Below are positions 22,001 through 34,234 of a stretch of 64,000 nucleotides of DNA, piece after piece. Origin of the DNA: Perilla frutescens. Taxonomy: Eukaryota > Streptophyta > Magnoliopsida > Lamiales > Lamiaceae. Position numbers and translations under genes: made by a program. Under the pieces are notes generated by a model that saw only the letters and a list, made by a program, of their open reading frames with translations, ran no database searches and was not told the DNA's origin. Each line of letters opens with the position of its first letter. Within the stretch, counting starts at the first letter, position 1. Location of the stretch: contig BRKX01000007.1 of NCBI GenBank assembly GCA_026008535.1, positions 5,045,001 to 5,109,000 of the forward strand, given 5' to 3'.

Positions 22001-24013
22001 TGTAGCGCCCCGGTCCCGAAAGACCGTGGAAATGAGCGCCACGGGGGTGGGGATTTAGAAGAGGGGAAAGAAAGGGGATTTCGAGGATAATTCTCAAGGA
22101 ACAATTCCAAATTAGTTCAATAATAGAATACGATCATCGTAACAAATTCAGAGTTATATATATATCCAACATGAGTTTTTGGTGTTGCGGAAGCTAAGAA
22201 ATATCAAAAGAAATAGTACGATGATCAGAGGTTAAGACGAGCCAAGACAACCGGTTAGCTACAAAAGTACACATATAAGCCCCATCACAGCTCATCGTCT
22301 CCACGCTCCAGCTCATTGTCCTGAAAACATTTGAGAAAATATTTGGGCTGAGTACTAATGTACTCAGTGGGTTTTCTGAGAAAAATCGAGTTATCAAAAG
22401 CATTTGATAAAATAATTATCTGTGAGTATGCAGATGAATCTTAGAAGGTTTTGTAAAGGGAAATGCATCTAAGTTCATCAAAACGTTTTACATGAATGTG
22501 TTCACCAGTAAACCCTGAAGTGAACCTTGATCCATCAGTAAACCCTGAAATGGACCCACTCATCAGTAAACCCTGAAGTGAGCTAAGTACGACACCCGCA
22601 ACCACCACTACATCATCATGCGCAATTACCGAGTAAACCCTCAAGGTAATTAAAAGTTCTTTTAGCTGAGAACAGCAAGGGATTGGGTGCGACTCAAACC
22701 AAGCAAGACTGTAGCTACTCACATTGACACAGCGCTGGTATATAAGACTCCGACAACCACAGCAAGCAGAACGAATCATTTTACACAGATAATCATATAT
22801 GCACATTTGTTTCAAAACGAGCTTAATAACTCAAACATAGCATTTTGAGAAAGATAGTATACGCCCACCTTTTGACTATAATAGTCGAAGCTTTCCAGTT
22901 TCTACGGAATTGAGCAATACCACAATGATTACGTCTTACGGCAAATGATCTACAAATATCAAAATTCGTCTTAGAACCTCCACGAGGTCAAGACTCTCAC
23001 AATTACATAGTCTCACATAAATGAGAATCAATCATATCATAGTCCTATGGGAGTTTATTAAAACAAAAAGACCCTTTTAAAACACATTATCTCATTCGAG
23101 AATAAATCGAACACTTGGCGTGCGATTATAAACGACACAATTTAAATCCATCATTAAAACTGATCTTAGCTCAAGGTTCCTCACAACCCTAGCTACTAAC
23201 TGATAAAGACACTCCTTAGCATCATCCAAGGAGCTAAAATATCCTTTTAAAATTGATTTCGAACAAGGTGATTTGAACACTGAAAATTTGTTGAGCAATC
23301 TGCACAACAGCTGACTTTGATGATTTATCAAAATTTACTCAGGAAGAATTAGGAGATGGGCCCTATACCATTAGAAAGCCACTTAAGTCTAGTTTCTGGA
23401 ACAATTTTCGGTGACTCCATACGATAACTAACGAAAAAGTTATGACCGTTTTACTAGAAGGTGACAGAACTGCCAGATTTTCTGAAAACCGAAACATGAC
23501 CCAACTTTGCCAATTTTTCATAATTTACTTAGAAAGAATTAGAGATTGAGACATATACCATTGGAAAGCCACGGAAGTCTAGTTTCCGGAAAAATTTACA
23601 GTGTCTCAATCCGACGTAAAACGAGGGAGTTATGTTCGTTTTACCGAAGGGTGGCAAAACTGCCGACCCGCGCGCGCGAATGCGCGAACTCAAACGAAAC
23701 TCCATAACAATTATCATACTCGATACACAAGCTTTCACCACACCAAAACACATCTCAAAACTCAACTAACATGCTTGCATATAACCAATTCATTTCTAAA
23801 TCATCAAACATCATTTGAAACATCAAAATCCACACATATAATTCTTAAGCTTAAATATATCATCATTTTCGAAAATACCTTTGAACAACAATGGAGAGAA
23901 GCTTTAGGAGGTTGAAGATGGTTGGATGAAGCTTTGATTATGGCTCCAACTTGAAGTCCTTGCCTTACTTTCTCTCAAAAATTTGTGTGGAAATGAAGAA
24001 GAAGAAGAAGAAG

Positions 24014-24044
<31 letters not shown>

Positions 24045-24513
24045 GAATGGAAAATGATGAGGTGAAGCACTCTCTCTCTATACTATGCATACATATCCAT
24101 TTACTTATTTTGTTGACAAAAGTGACGTGTGGAAGCATGGGGAAAGGTGAGGGGAAGACATGGCCTCCCATGCCTTGGGTTGACCAAGAAAAATACCCGG
24201 TTTAAATACCGGTTGTTCGGTTATCGTGATATTTTCCGTCTCCGGAAAAATCCTAAATTGGACCAAAATGGAAGAAATAATTCATTGATTTTAAAACCAT
24301 AGATTAAACACGTTTTCTTAAATATTTTAAATACGCCAAGTGACACAAATCGATAAATCGATTAATACTCATATTAAAATATATTTCGATTCTCATCGAT
24401 ACGACACATTGCAAGTTCGGTTAAACCACCGAATTACGAAAATTTTAAAATGACGCGACTCCCATAGTCTATGATTACAATTAATTATATACAAAAAGGT
24501 TCGGGGCACTACA
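22001..24513 (-). repeat. 5' LTR of the Tekay element (2513 bp)
   Basis: It is collinear with 13936-16436. The 12-bp length difference equals four extra AAG units: (AAG)16 at 23996-24043 against (AAG)12. The hairpin series is kept at 22500-22651 and the conserved block at 22349-22366. Confidence 0.92.
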
Positions 24514-25328
24514 CTCTCTCATTGGGGTGCCCTCACGAAGAGGGCTCGCTCTCTTCTCTCTCTCTCACTCTCTCTACAGAAATGGGGTGAAGAAATGAAA
24601 TTGAGCGAGAAAAATCAAAGGGGGAGGGGCTCTATTTATAGAAAAATAAATGGCTTCCTCGGGAAGCTTCTGCAGTGCAATAATACTGCTTTAAAAATAC
24701 CGTGCTCGGTTAAAAGGCGCTTTATTCAATGTCGAGGTCCAAATGACCTCAGACACGAAATCCAAAAATACCAGGAGGTTCCTTGGCTCGAGTACTATTG
24801 AACCAACTTGACTCAGAATAAGGAACGAGTCGTTTTGAAGGAAAACGAGAAATTAATCTCTTTTCAAAAATAAAGTTACTATTCCACGCAAATGACAAAT
24901 AAAATTCCTGAGCGTTCAATTGACCTCAGAATGAAAATCTGGGAATTCCAATGGATTCCTTGACAAATTTCCTATAAGATAGGCTTGAAAAATCAAGGCT
25001 CAGGTCAACATACGAGATTTCACAAATTTCTAACGATCGCACTCCTACGAGAAAACACTATTCATAACTTCTTTAAACGTGTTTTAAATCACCAGGAACT
25101 CAAATGACTTCAGATTCAAAATCTGAGAGCACCGGCATACTTCTTGGGTCAACGCCTTTCAAACATGATCAAAATGGGTTACGACTGAGCTAGAATCAAA
25201 ATTCTCAAAAATACGATTTTACGAAAAATAAATCCTAAAATCGCAATTTAGGGCCAAAACATCCTTAACTAGGCTCTAATTAATTTCTTTAATTATCTAA
25301 ATGAACTCTGAAAATCTGGGATATTACA
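24514..25328 (-). repeat. 5' LTR of the outer element, second part
   Basis: It continues the interrupted LTR from the CTCTC target duplication (13931-13935 repeated at 24514-24518), collinear with about 8605-9417 of the complete copy. It carries the TATA box at 24632-24641 and ends GGGATATTACA at 25328. Confidence 0.9.
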
Positions 25329-27910
25329 ACCACAGCCAAGGTGACAACCTCACAAGGAATTATGATGTCCCAAGCTGTTGAGTAGATATCTGTACATGGA
25401 TTCGCGTAGTAGTATGTTGAGGCCTTAAGATCAAACTCGGGGTAGTTGTATGCTCTTTACTGATCATAAGCATGGGGCAGTAGTCGAACCACGCTTGTCC
25501 CAATGTAGAATGGATGAGACAATGCTTTCTCTGCTGAACCACTGAAGATATTGAGCATGATTTGTGGAACAAGGAAACCATCAACAATCAGACCACCATA
25601 ACACCTTAAATCTCCCCACACATAAGTAGAATCTCTCTTTCTTATCCAGTTCAACACTAAACCAAGAATGCAGCCTAATATGTTCAATGACAATGAAACA
25701 AAACTGGCCAACTTCTCCCCAATCCAAGCACCATCTTTGTGTTTTGCAGTCCAAACTAATTGGAGAAGGCGTATTTACAACAACAATGCCACCACCGAGA
25801 TCAGCCTAACACTTACTTCATTAGCTTCGAGCCTTCTGAACTCAGCATCAAAGTTTAATAACAGAGGAATCATGTGTCCTACACACAGTATTACAAACAT
25901 GAATAGTAAGATCAAAGAGAGTACCTCAGGATTTCTTTTCACATGGAAAATCTGTATCCCCACAAAGACGCAGGCGAGCACGTTAGATATCAGCACCATT
26001 GTGATCTCAAAGTCCATTCTCCATATAGTTTGCTCAGCCACTTCACTATAATAAGCAGCAGATTGCAGGACCAAATCATTGAAATAGAGAGGATCTTCTT
26101 TCTCTCGTCTGCTTCCAATTGTTCCCTTGATAAGATTCCCCCTCTTTGAATTAAACGGGGGAAACTCGAGTTTCACAAGAATCTCACAGTCCCTGTAAAT
26201 GTAAGTTGAATTCACAACTAACTTTCTGCACCCGACCATGCAGAGCTGCCCTATTTCAGCATTATAAACTCCTTCAGCCATGATATTTACTTGATCATGA
26301 AGATGAATTGACCCATTGAGACTAGGAAACCAATTATTAGATTTCGCATCCGTATCAGTAAAAGGCTTAAAACTTATTTTGTAGCTGATATTTGAATGGG
26401 AGTTGTTAGTCCTTTGCAGAGGCCCAAAAACTCCCATTAATTCAGTATCAGAAGACATTGGCGCGATGGCCCAAACTGGATCAACCATATCATTTTCAAC
26501 AGAAATAGGGGAAGCATAACCCAATGAGAGAGGTTCGGCTTTGGAGCTATTGATAAGCACGTCGAACATCATATTAAAGGAACGTGCATCTGGATATGCA
26601 TACCACTTCTTCACAGGTTTCTTCAATGGAGATAGCTCTCTAACTCTAGCCAATTCTATGTATTCATATCTTCTCTCTCTAAGACTCGCCCCACCATTAT
26701 CATAAGCACTCGTGAGACTAATCTTTCTAAAGTAGTCGGAATTCTCCACTCTTTTGTTGCTCCAAAGTTCTCCAGCAATCCTCGCATCATTTCTGATAGT
26801 CAAAACTGAACTGTACCACATTCTCAACTTCATCGAGCAATCCCCCACCGCAATCCCAAAATGATTCAATGGATTAAGAAGTCGACAAGAAACTCCGATC
26901 AGCTGATGCTTCTCATCAGATTCGTCCCATAATGCTTCTCCAACCATAAATGAATCAAGGCTGAAAACAATAATAGCATCTTGGGTCATATTGGGAAAGT
27001 CGTTAGTGTACCTGAACTTTTTCTCAAGGTCAGAACACTCGATCGGGGTGAGGTAAAGATTTCGGGGTAAGGTTCCACCAAGCGGAGAGCAATGCTGATC
27101 AGACTCCCTGCTGCTGCACTGCATTGCATACTCCAACTCAACAGTTGTTGGTCCTGCCTCGAACGCTGAGCAAAACCTGGTTGTACTCAAACCGAGTGAT
27201 TCATTCTTCCGACCATCAAAATCATCCAAACCAACTTCTTTTGGAATCAGTGAGTATTTGTAGTTTGGAGAAGCAGGAAAACTGAATATCAAAATGGGCT
27301 CAAAGTAGGCTGCATCATTTGTAGAAACTGCAGTGCTCTCCAAAATCCCACTAACAGCGTTAGTATAAATTGTGGGATTGCTCTCACTAGCATAGCTCAG
27401 CTTAAGAACAGCGTCAACATTGATGACATTCGCACTCTCGACTTCCCACGAAGCAGTTCCGACCATACAAAGCTTCCTCATATTCTCAGACCAGAAACCA
27501 TTTATCGAAAAAATGAGTTCCCTGCATGTTGGACTCGATCCATCACTATAGCTGGATGGGAGCCTGATTTTCAAGATGGTGGCAACCTTGTAGATGGATG
27601 TGGCATTGGTTTGATAGCAATCTGGTAAAATCCAAAGTTCAAGATACTTTCCTACATAGTAATAGGTTGGGTAGTGCAGTTTGTTTAGAAGCCCGTCTCC
27701 AATGGTGATATACTATGTAGATAGATGAGGTATGTAAACATTGTTAGTAGGAATAGTAGGATTGGACTCTCTCATTATGGAAGAACAGTGATCATTATAC
27801 GAGACAATCGAAGAAGAAGAAGAAGAAGATGATGATGATGATGATGATGATGATGATAAGGCGAGATAAAAACAGAAACACAAGCAAGTGTAAAGCCAAT
27901 ATGTCTGCAT
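25329..27910 (-). pseudogene. DUF2921 family gene, copy 2, main body, three nonsense codons
   Basis: This is an intronless frame of about 875 codons including the tail at 6296-6341. The ATG at 27910 is chosen because it aligns with the start of copy 1; a same-frame TTG lies upstream. It has a signal-peptide-like N-terminus, then a poly-Ser run encoded by a microsatellite, a large extracytoplasmic-type region with several N-x-S/T sites, and hydrophobic helices in the C-terminal third (about 26000-25330). All parts share one frame, broken by TAG at 27713, TAA at 25775 and TAA at 25457. Each could arise by one base change. The family has no known enzymatic activity; I infer only a membrane location. 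With the 3' insertion the gene is dead. Confidence 0.88.
27810..27857. repeat. AAG/ATG trinucleotide microsatellite inside DUF2921 copy 2
   Basis: (AAG)n runs into (ATG)n. On the minus strand it encodes the poly-Ser run just after the signal-peptide-like segment, absent from copy 1. Expansion of a simple repeat explains it. Confidence 0.85.
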
Positions 27911-28715
27911 TGCAGCAGAAAAAATCAAACCTTAGAAACTAGAAGAAAAATAAAATTGTTAATGAAAATGAATATGAATATGAAGAAGATAGAGCAGGCC
28001 ACTTGTTTTTTTTAGTTGGTTTTTCTGCAAATTATTTTTATTTTTCGATGTCTCACGTTCTTGGAAAGTGATGATAGGCAATTAGGAGTTGACTGTCGTA
28101 AAATGGTGTTATCAGAGCGTATTTGTCTTCCTCACACATGCGTAAAGTGAACCAATAATATAGTTTTAATGGATTAAATATATACAGAATTATATATAAT
28201 TGTATTTTTTTATATATAAATTATATAATTTGTCATTAAATTTAAGGACAGAAGAATAAGAAGTACATAGGCGATACTCATCTGGGTCAGCCCTGACATT
28301 TCGAAGGCTTATGGCAAAATGAAAAAGAGGGGCTTTGATATATATTTTTTACGAGCATTTTGAAAATTTCAGTGTTGTTTTCATCCTAAATTTTAACAAA
28401 ATGTTACAAATACTTACAAAAATACAAGAAAATATACAAGTATTGAATAATTATCAAAATCATTTAGATCCTGGAGCTTTTTTCAGAAGTAAATTATAAA
28501 TAAGTTCATCAAAATCATTTTTTTCCCAATATCTAATTTTTGAAAAAAAATGAGAATAAGAATAATAAAAAAATTGTTATGTTGGTTAGTTTATTTTATT
28601 AAAAAAGGAATCAAAATACTTCGATTCAATTCTTTTTTATTTATTTAAATTTTCACGCATCCTATAAAATATGAGATAAAAGGACAACATATAAATAGAT
28701 TTTATTATTTTAAAT
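27911..28715. other. AT-rich gap upstream of DUF2921 copy 2
   Basis: No gene is visible. It contains the presumed promoter region of copy 2 and long A/T runs, and then the truncated left edge of copia B. No LTR or primer site for copia B is present. Confidence 0.6.
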
Positions 28716-30569
28716 ATGACAAAATATTTCGTTGTTATCAGTCTATATTTTGCTGATGATTCGAAGCACGAAAAGTGTTTAACTTCAGACTTATTTGATG
28801 GTCGTAACTTTCATAGTTGGTGTCGAGCGAATAGGAAAGGTCTTTTTACTCAAAATAAACTTGGCTTCATTGATGGTAGTCTAGTGGAACCTAGTGAGGA
28901 CTCCATTGACCACATGCAATGGGTAAAGGCAGACTATATCGTGTTTAATTGGTTATGTGATTCGATTGTTAAGGAATTATCCAGAGGGTTGCAACATTTA
29001 GAGACATTCAGACAGCTTTGGGATGAACTTCATAGGAGGTTTGGGAATCGTAATGGCCCAAAGTTGTACAAATTGCGTCGTGATATTGCTTCATATACTC
29101 AACACACACAATATGTGCTTGTTTATTTCAACAATTTAAATGCGCTATGGGATGAGTTGAGCTTACTTAAGAATGCACAAAATTGTACATGTGAGGCTGC
29201 AGCTGATTTAAAGACAGATTTGGAAGATGAATGTTTAATGCAGCTCCTTGTGGGATTGAATGATACATTTGTAGCCATCCGACAACAAATCTTAATTCTC
29301 GAACCATTGCCAAGCATCAGTGAAGCATATGCGATGGTGCTCCAAGTAGAGGAGCAACTACTTGTCTCTTCTCAGTTTTCAGAACAGGTAGTACAAAGCG
29401 CTTTGTATTTGGATCATAATAAAGGCAGTTCAAATGATGGTTATAACAGGAGGCTTATCAAGGAAGAGAAAATGAAGCTGAAATGTGACTACTGTGGTAG
29501 AAATGGACACATCAAGAAGGATTGCTTTGAAGTAGTTGGTGTTCCTGATTTGTATAAGCGATTTAAGGAGGAAAAAGAGAAAACTAAAGCCAATTGTGTC
29601 ATTGACAAGAAAGGAACTATTCAGACTCCTAAGGATGGAACTCCTGCATTAGCACAGGATTTTGAAAAGTTATACAGTCTGAAATTGCTAGGCATTTTGC
29701 CTCTTATATGCACAACAAAGGGAAACAAGATGTTCTAGGACAGATAGTTCACAAAATATCAATTTGGCAGAGGCAGATGATAGTAATAATGTGAATTATG
29801 CTTGGCATTATGCTTTTAGTTTATCAACAAAAATCAACCAAGATAAATGGATCAAAGATTCTGGTGCAAGCAACCACATGTGTTGCAAGGCTGAGCTTCT
29901 TACCAATATCAGAAAATTGCAAGATCCTATTAGGATTTTTCTGCCAGATGGTAGTTGTTTATGGGTATTAATGGCAGGGATGCCCAACTTACTCCAACTA
30001 TAAGATTTCTAAAAGTGTTATATGCTACTGAGTTCACTCACAACCTGATTTCCATGGGGCAGTTGACAAAAGGAACGAATACTAGAGTCACTTTTCTTGA
30101 AAGTCATTGCTTAGTTCAGAAGAAGAATACAGATGCCATTCTAGGTATTGGAAAGATGAAAGGCACCTTATATGTCTTCAAACATGGGTACCAATTCACT
30201 GTTACTCTCAATGAAACAACTGAATCTACATTGAAAGGACGGTATGAAGTACTTGGTCATCTATCAATTACTATCATGAAGCATTTAGACAAAACTCAGA
30301 AGATATATAGAGATAAAGAATACTAAGAGTTAGAAAGGTGTGATATCTGCCACAAAGCCAAGTAGCAGAGAAATCCTTACCCAGTATTGGGAAGAAGATG
30401 TGAGTTGATGTTCGATTTGATTCATGTAGATGTCTGAGACCTTATGCAGATTCTGGTGTGACCAATACACCATATTTTCTAACCTTGGTGGATGATTTTA
30501 GTAGAGCAACCTGGACCTTTCTATTTACCAGCAAAGGTAGGATGTGGCATATCTTGAAGTAATTTGTTC
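28716..30569 (+). pseudogene. Ty1/copia fragment B: gag, protease, pre-integrase, start of integrase
   Basis: The plus strand encodes a copia Gag to about 29738 (SDLFDGRNFHSW, LWDELHRRFGNRNGPKLYKLRR, RQQILILEPL) with knuckle CDYCGRNGHIKKDC. A frameshift follows, then protease WIKDSGASNHMC near 29850, a pre-integrase segment to 30326 and a decayed integrase beginning (DLIHVDV). The left end lacks LTR, primer site and Gag start; the right end is cut at 30569 by the LTR of copia C. It is the same family as copia A but in the opposite orientation. Confidence 0.88.
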
Positions 30570-31471
30570 TGTTAGTGCCATCTGCACTTAGGTGTTCGAG
30601 ATTATCATTATCTGTTTAACATGTTATGGACATTAATATGAACATTCTGCTACCAATCTGATTAAAGATCAAGACATGTACTTAATCATGTTTAGAGAGA
30701 CGATCACATACATGGTTGTCCAGAGAGTTTACAAGAGACGTGCCATGCTAGATTCAAGGAGTTGAAGCTGCAGATTCAAGATGGACATTTTAGAATAGAA
30801 ACTGTCTTGTTCATGATGAAGATCAAGAATGAAAGAAGGAGATATATTCCAAGAAGACATCTAAACTAGGAAAGTCCGATTTATTTAAGGAAATTATTTC
30901 CTTGTTAAATCCTAGTCTAAATTGGACTTCTGATTACCTTGTTAAGGCTATATCTATTGTTTATAAATAGCCTGGGAATCAGACTAGTTTAGATGACACG
31001 AATTTTTACGAATACACAAAAGGGCTGAGAGTTAAAAGACTTCACATTCGAAGCATATAGTATTCGGGTAGACTAGGTTTGATCGTTTAGATCATTGTGT
31101 TTCTAGTCTGTGTTTGAAACTCACTTTCATACACACTTAGAGGAGTCTCGGGAGAGATTTCCTGTGGGAACTAGAGGAATTCTAGGTTGTGACGGGATCT
31201 CACAATTCAATTTAGTGAAAAAGGTTGAATTGGGTATGAAAGGGGTTGAGTGACGGGAGTCTTCGTGTAATAACCTTTGTAACCATTCAACGGAGTAGTA
31301 AACTATTTTTTACGGACTTGATAAGTCCTCCTGACGTAGATCAGTTGATCGATCAGGGTTACCAATCTCGTGTTTTTTATTTACTTAAGTTTTTACATTC
31401 TGACCTTACATGTTCACAACAATGTTCAAGTACATGATGATGAACATGACTGCACAGTTTATGTAACTTCA
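30570..31471 (+). repeat. 5' LTR of copia element C
   Basis: It starts TGTTAGTGCC and ends AACTTCA two bases before a primer site, with length 902 bp. A TATA-like TTATAAATAG lies at 30961-30970. The start is inferred from the TGTTAG consensus and from the breakpoint in copia B integrase. Confidence 0.75.
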
Positions 31472-31473
31472 AT

Positions 31474-31487
31474 TGGTACCAGAGCGG
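31474..31487 (+). other. Primer-binding site of copia C
   Basis: TGGTACCAGAGCGG directly follows the LTR. It resembles the initiator tRNA-Met complement with one change (TACC for TATC). Confidence 0.75.
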
Positions 31488-31564
31488 GTCGTCTTTGGTG
31501 TTAGTGAGAAAAGAATCATGAAAGCTACATATCTGCGTGAAGGTTTTTGGTTGCATTCCAGTTA

Positions 31565-32034
31565 TGAGTGCAATCAAAGAAGGAGGATCCATGGTCAGAC
31601 CACCACTGCTAGAAGGCAACAACTATCCCTACTGGAAAGCAAGGATGAGGGCCTTTCTGAGATCACTTGATGAACTCGCATAGAAGAGTGTCACTGAAGG
31701 ATGGGAAAAGCCATCTGTTGCCAAAGAAGAAAGGCATGTGGAAATTGTAGAAGGAGAATGGACTGTGCCACAGAACAACTGGTACAATGTCAACTCTAAA
31801 ACTCTCAATGCAATATTCTCTGCATTAGATCTTGAAACATTCAGCTTTAATCTCAATCTGTGAGACTGCTAAAGCTGCATGGGATATTCTGGAGACTACC
31901 TTTGAAGGGACTAGTTTTGTGAGGCTGTCAAGACTTCAAAATCTGACTTCAAAGTTTGAAAGTCTCAAAATGGAAGAATCTGAATACATTGGTGAGTTTA
32001 ATGCCAGAATGTCGATATTGTGGAAGGAAATGTG
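31565..32034 (+). pseudogene. copia C gag N-terminal fragment (DUF4219/UBN2 type)
   Basis: The ATG at 31565 starts MSAIKEGGSMVRPPLLEG-NNYPYWKARMRAFL, a typical copia Gag beginning. It meets a stop at about 31680 and a frameshift near 31850, where another frame gives AKAAWDILETTFEG and LQNLTSKFESLKM. Homology ends at 32034, so the rest of the element is missing. Confidence 0.8.
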
Positions 32035-33285
32035 ACCCCTTTGAACCTTTGGTAGGTGCGACCTTAGAATGTATTAGAGATAGTCATCCTTGTTGCATTC
32101 GCAATTAAAGAGATATTCGAGAGATGCTCTTTCTATATTCATGGTCTTCCAATCTATGAACTTAGCATGATTGTGTGTTGTACCCTTATTGTTTGATCAA
32201 GAGAAATGTTGTGAATCCATGTCCTAGAGTCTTAACCTTAATTGTTATCTTCACATCTTCTATTCTTTAGATCTTGATTTCTTGCATTTCTTTTAAGTTT
32301 TGGTTTTGTTGTTTGGTGTTTGTTACTTAAGTTCTTATTTTAATATTGTGAATGAAAACCAACCCTCACCTAGTAATAGTCTAAATATTTCACTCATTTG
32401 TCGTCGTGGTACTTGCATTTTCACGTTTTAATTCCTTTTTCCTGTGGATCGACCTCGTATCATCATTGCTACAAACATATGCTTGTACACTTGTAGGCAT
32501 TGACATGAGTTTATAAATATTGAAACCTAAGAGGAGATGAAATATCTATCACCCTAATTGGAGCTAGGGTTTCGGCGAGACACGGTGAAGAGGGACGACG
32601 GCCATAGCCCTTTTTCCTGAGCTGACTTTCCTATTTTATCTCATCGATCAACATGAGATATAAGCCATGACAGTTGGAATATTACTATTGCTTATTATGT
32701 TGTTGTGAAGCATGCAATGTATGTTTATCATTTTATGTGATGTTTGCATGTTCTTTAATGGGATAAAATGAAACGTCAAGCATAAATAACTAAGTGGGAG
32801 AGATTCCTACCAAAGTATGTAGAAATCTCATATGGTCTCTATTTAAATATGATTTAATTGAGAAGTGATGGGCATGCGCATTGACATCGGTCTTCCTCCA
32901 TATCGGATGCGTCATATCACAGATTTCTCTAAAAATTAAATCTCCTAAATGGATAGCTGTAGAACACTATTAGAACTAACTGACTCCTCTATCTGGAGCA
33001 GTTAAATTTGAAATAGTGATCAATCCCCGCAACCTATTTTGTATTTCAAGACAAGCAAAACTATTTTGAGTTTTCTTCTACCCTACACATTGCTTGGGAA
33101 TTGAAATGGATTTAGGACTTCTATAGCCAACAAAATACTAATTGCTCCTCTATTTATTTTAATTTTCATGATTGTTCCTTGACAATTACAATTTATTTTG
33201 TTTTAATTGTGAGGCTCGCAATATGCATATGATCAAAAAGGGTTATTCAATCAAATAAATTTGTGTTCAATCCACAATTAACTCC
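32035..33285. other. Unresolved repeat-derived sequence
   Basis: No ORF of note. The first 500 bp (to about 32530) resemble a gypsy LTR end in plus orientation (CTGTGGATCGACCTCGTATC, then TTGCTAC...TTGTACACTTG), echoing the minus-strand Athila LTR at 42560-42640. The remainder I cannot classify. A recognisable 3' LTR of the Athila element is not found here. Confidence 0.45.
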
Positions 33286-34234
33286 CCCTTTTTTTTTATC
33301 TCAAGCTTACTTGATTCCCAAATTCCTTCTACCCTTGGTTTAAAAAAAAATCAATAACAAGCACAAAGGGGCTAACAACGGTTGTATTCGTAGGAAAAAA
33401 AATATAGGCACAAACTTGACAAAGAATGCCTTAGGTCATTTCCATGTTCTAAGCACAACTTGTAAAAAATCAAGAGAGTTCATAGGAAAAGTTCTAGAGA
33501 TACCAAAATTATTGATGAATCACACATGAAACACAAGATCAAGGCTCAATTCTCACGAGATGGTTACAAGCTTAAATCAATATTTCCACAATCCAAATCA
33601 AGTGTATATCAACTCATGTTCTTATGCATGCACTTATTTTTACCAAAGACAACATCATAGGCAAGTCAAGATTTCCCAAAAATGAGCATGACAAACATTA
33701 AGTCCATAAGCAATAAAGGAGTTGAAACATGAGATCAAAGCTAAACCTGCTTGACATCAAGGCTATTACCTACCATTAAACTAATCATACGTATTAACAA
33801 AAATAAATACAAAGCTATATAAAATATCACAAAACCCATGCAATCATTAATTATCCAAACTCAAGTAGCAAATCCCAACAATATGTAAATAAATAAAATC
33901 ATCCAAACAACTAAGTTTTAACAATTCTAAATGAAAAGCGTCTAAAATGAAAGTTCTAAAATCAAAAGAGATCAACGATACACACAATATTCAACCCCCC
34001 TCCCCCAAACTTATTCAATACTGAAGTAAGAATAAGTGAAGGGGGACAGGTTAGTGGTATTGTTGATCGACTAACACAGCCTCAGGCATCAGTATCTAGG
34101 GACGGACGCGGGTGCGGATTCTGCTGATTTAGGAACTGAAATGGCCCCGAGTATGGATACGGGGACTGCTGGAAGGGCGGGAACTGTGGTGTGAAGGGCT
34201 GAAGAGGATTCTAAGATGAAGAGCCGATACCACC
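33286..34234 (-). other. Athila 3' untranslated region with polypurine tracts
   Basis: It has no ORF. The minus strand shows G-rich tracts, TTTGGGGGAGGGGGG near 33990-34005 and an A9-GGGGGAG tract near 33286-33300. Either could be the polypurine tract; the left one would place the missing LTR further left. Confidence 0.55.

Larger units (their letters stand above)
13936..24513 (-). mobile_element. Tekay-type chromovirus (Ty3/gypsy), nested in the outer LTR
   Basis: This is a complete 10.6-kb element flanked by CTCTC duplications. Leftward order: 5' LTR 22001-24513, primer site 21983-21997, leader with a hairpin array, gag, protease, RT, RNase H, integrase, chromodomain, polypurine tract and 3' LTR 13936-16436. 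The PR-RT-RH-IN order defines Ty3/gypsy. A C-terminal chromodomain-like segment and the LTR/primer type place it in the chromoviruses, with Tekay/Del as the best fit (family knowledge, not computed). The LTRs are nearly identical, so it is younger than its host LTR. Confidence 0.92.
6347..25328 (-). mobile_element. Outer non-autonomous gypsy-type LTR element containing a nested chromovirus
   Basis: The element starts TGTAACAG at 6347 and ends ATTACA at 25328, flanked by ACCAC at 6342-6346 and 25329-25333. It comprises an LTR at 6347-9417, an interior at 9418-12243 and a second LTR at 12244-13935 plus 24514-25328. The second LTR is split by the Tekay element. The primer site next to the right LTR shows transcription runs leftward. 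The interior encodes no recognisable Gag or Pol, so it is best read as a LARD-like derivative mobilised by a related chromovirus. LTR ends and primer site resemble those of the nested Tekay element. Confidence 0.9.

Noticed and set aside
28105..28120. TTATCAGAGCG as a primer-binding site for copia B
   Set aside because: It lacks the TGG start, no LTR end precedes it and it lies 600 bp from the gag remnant. Chance match.
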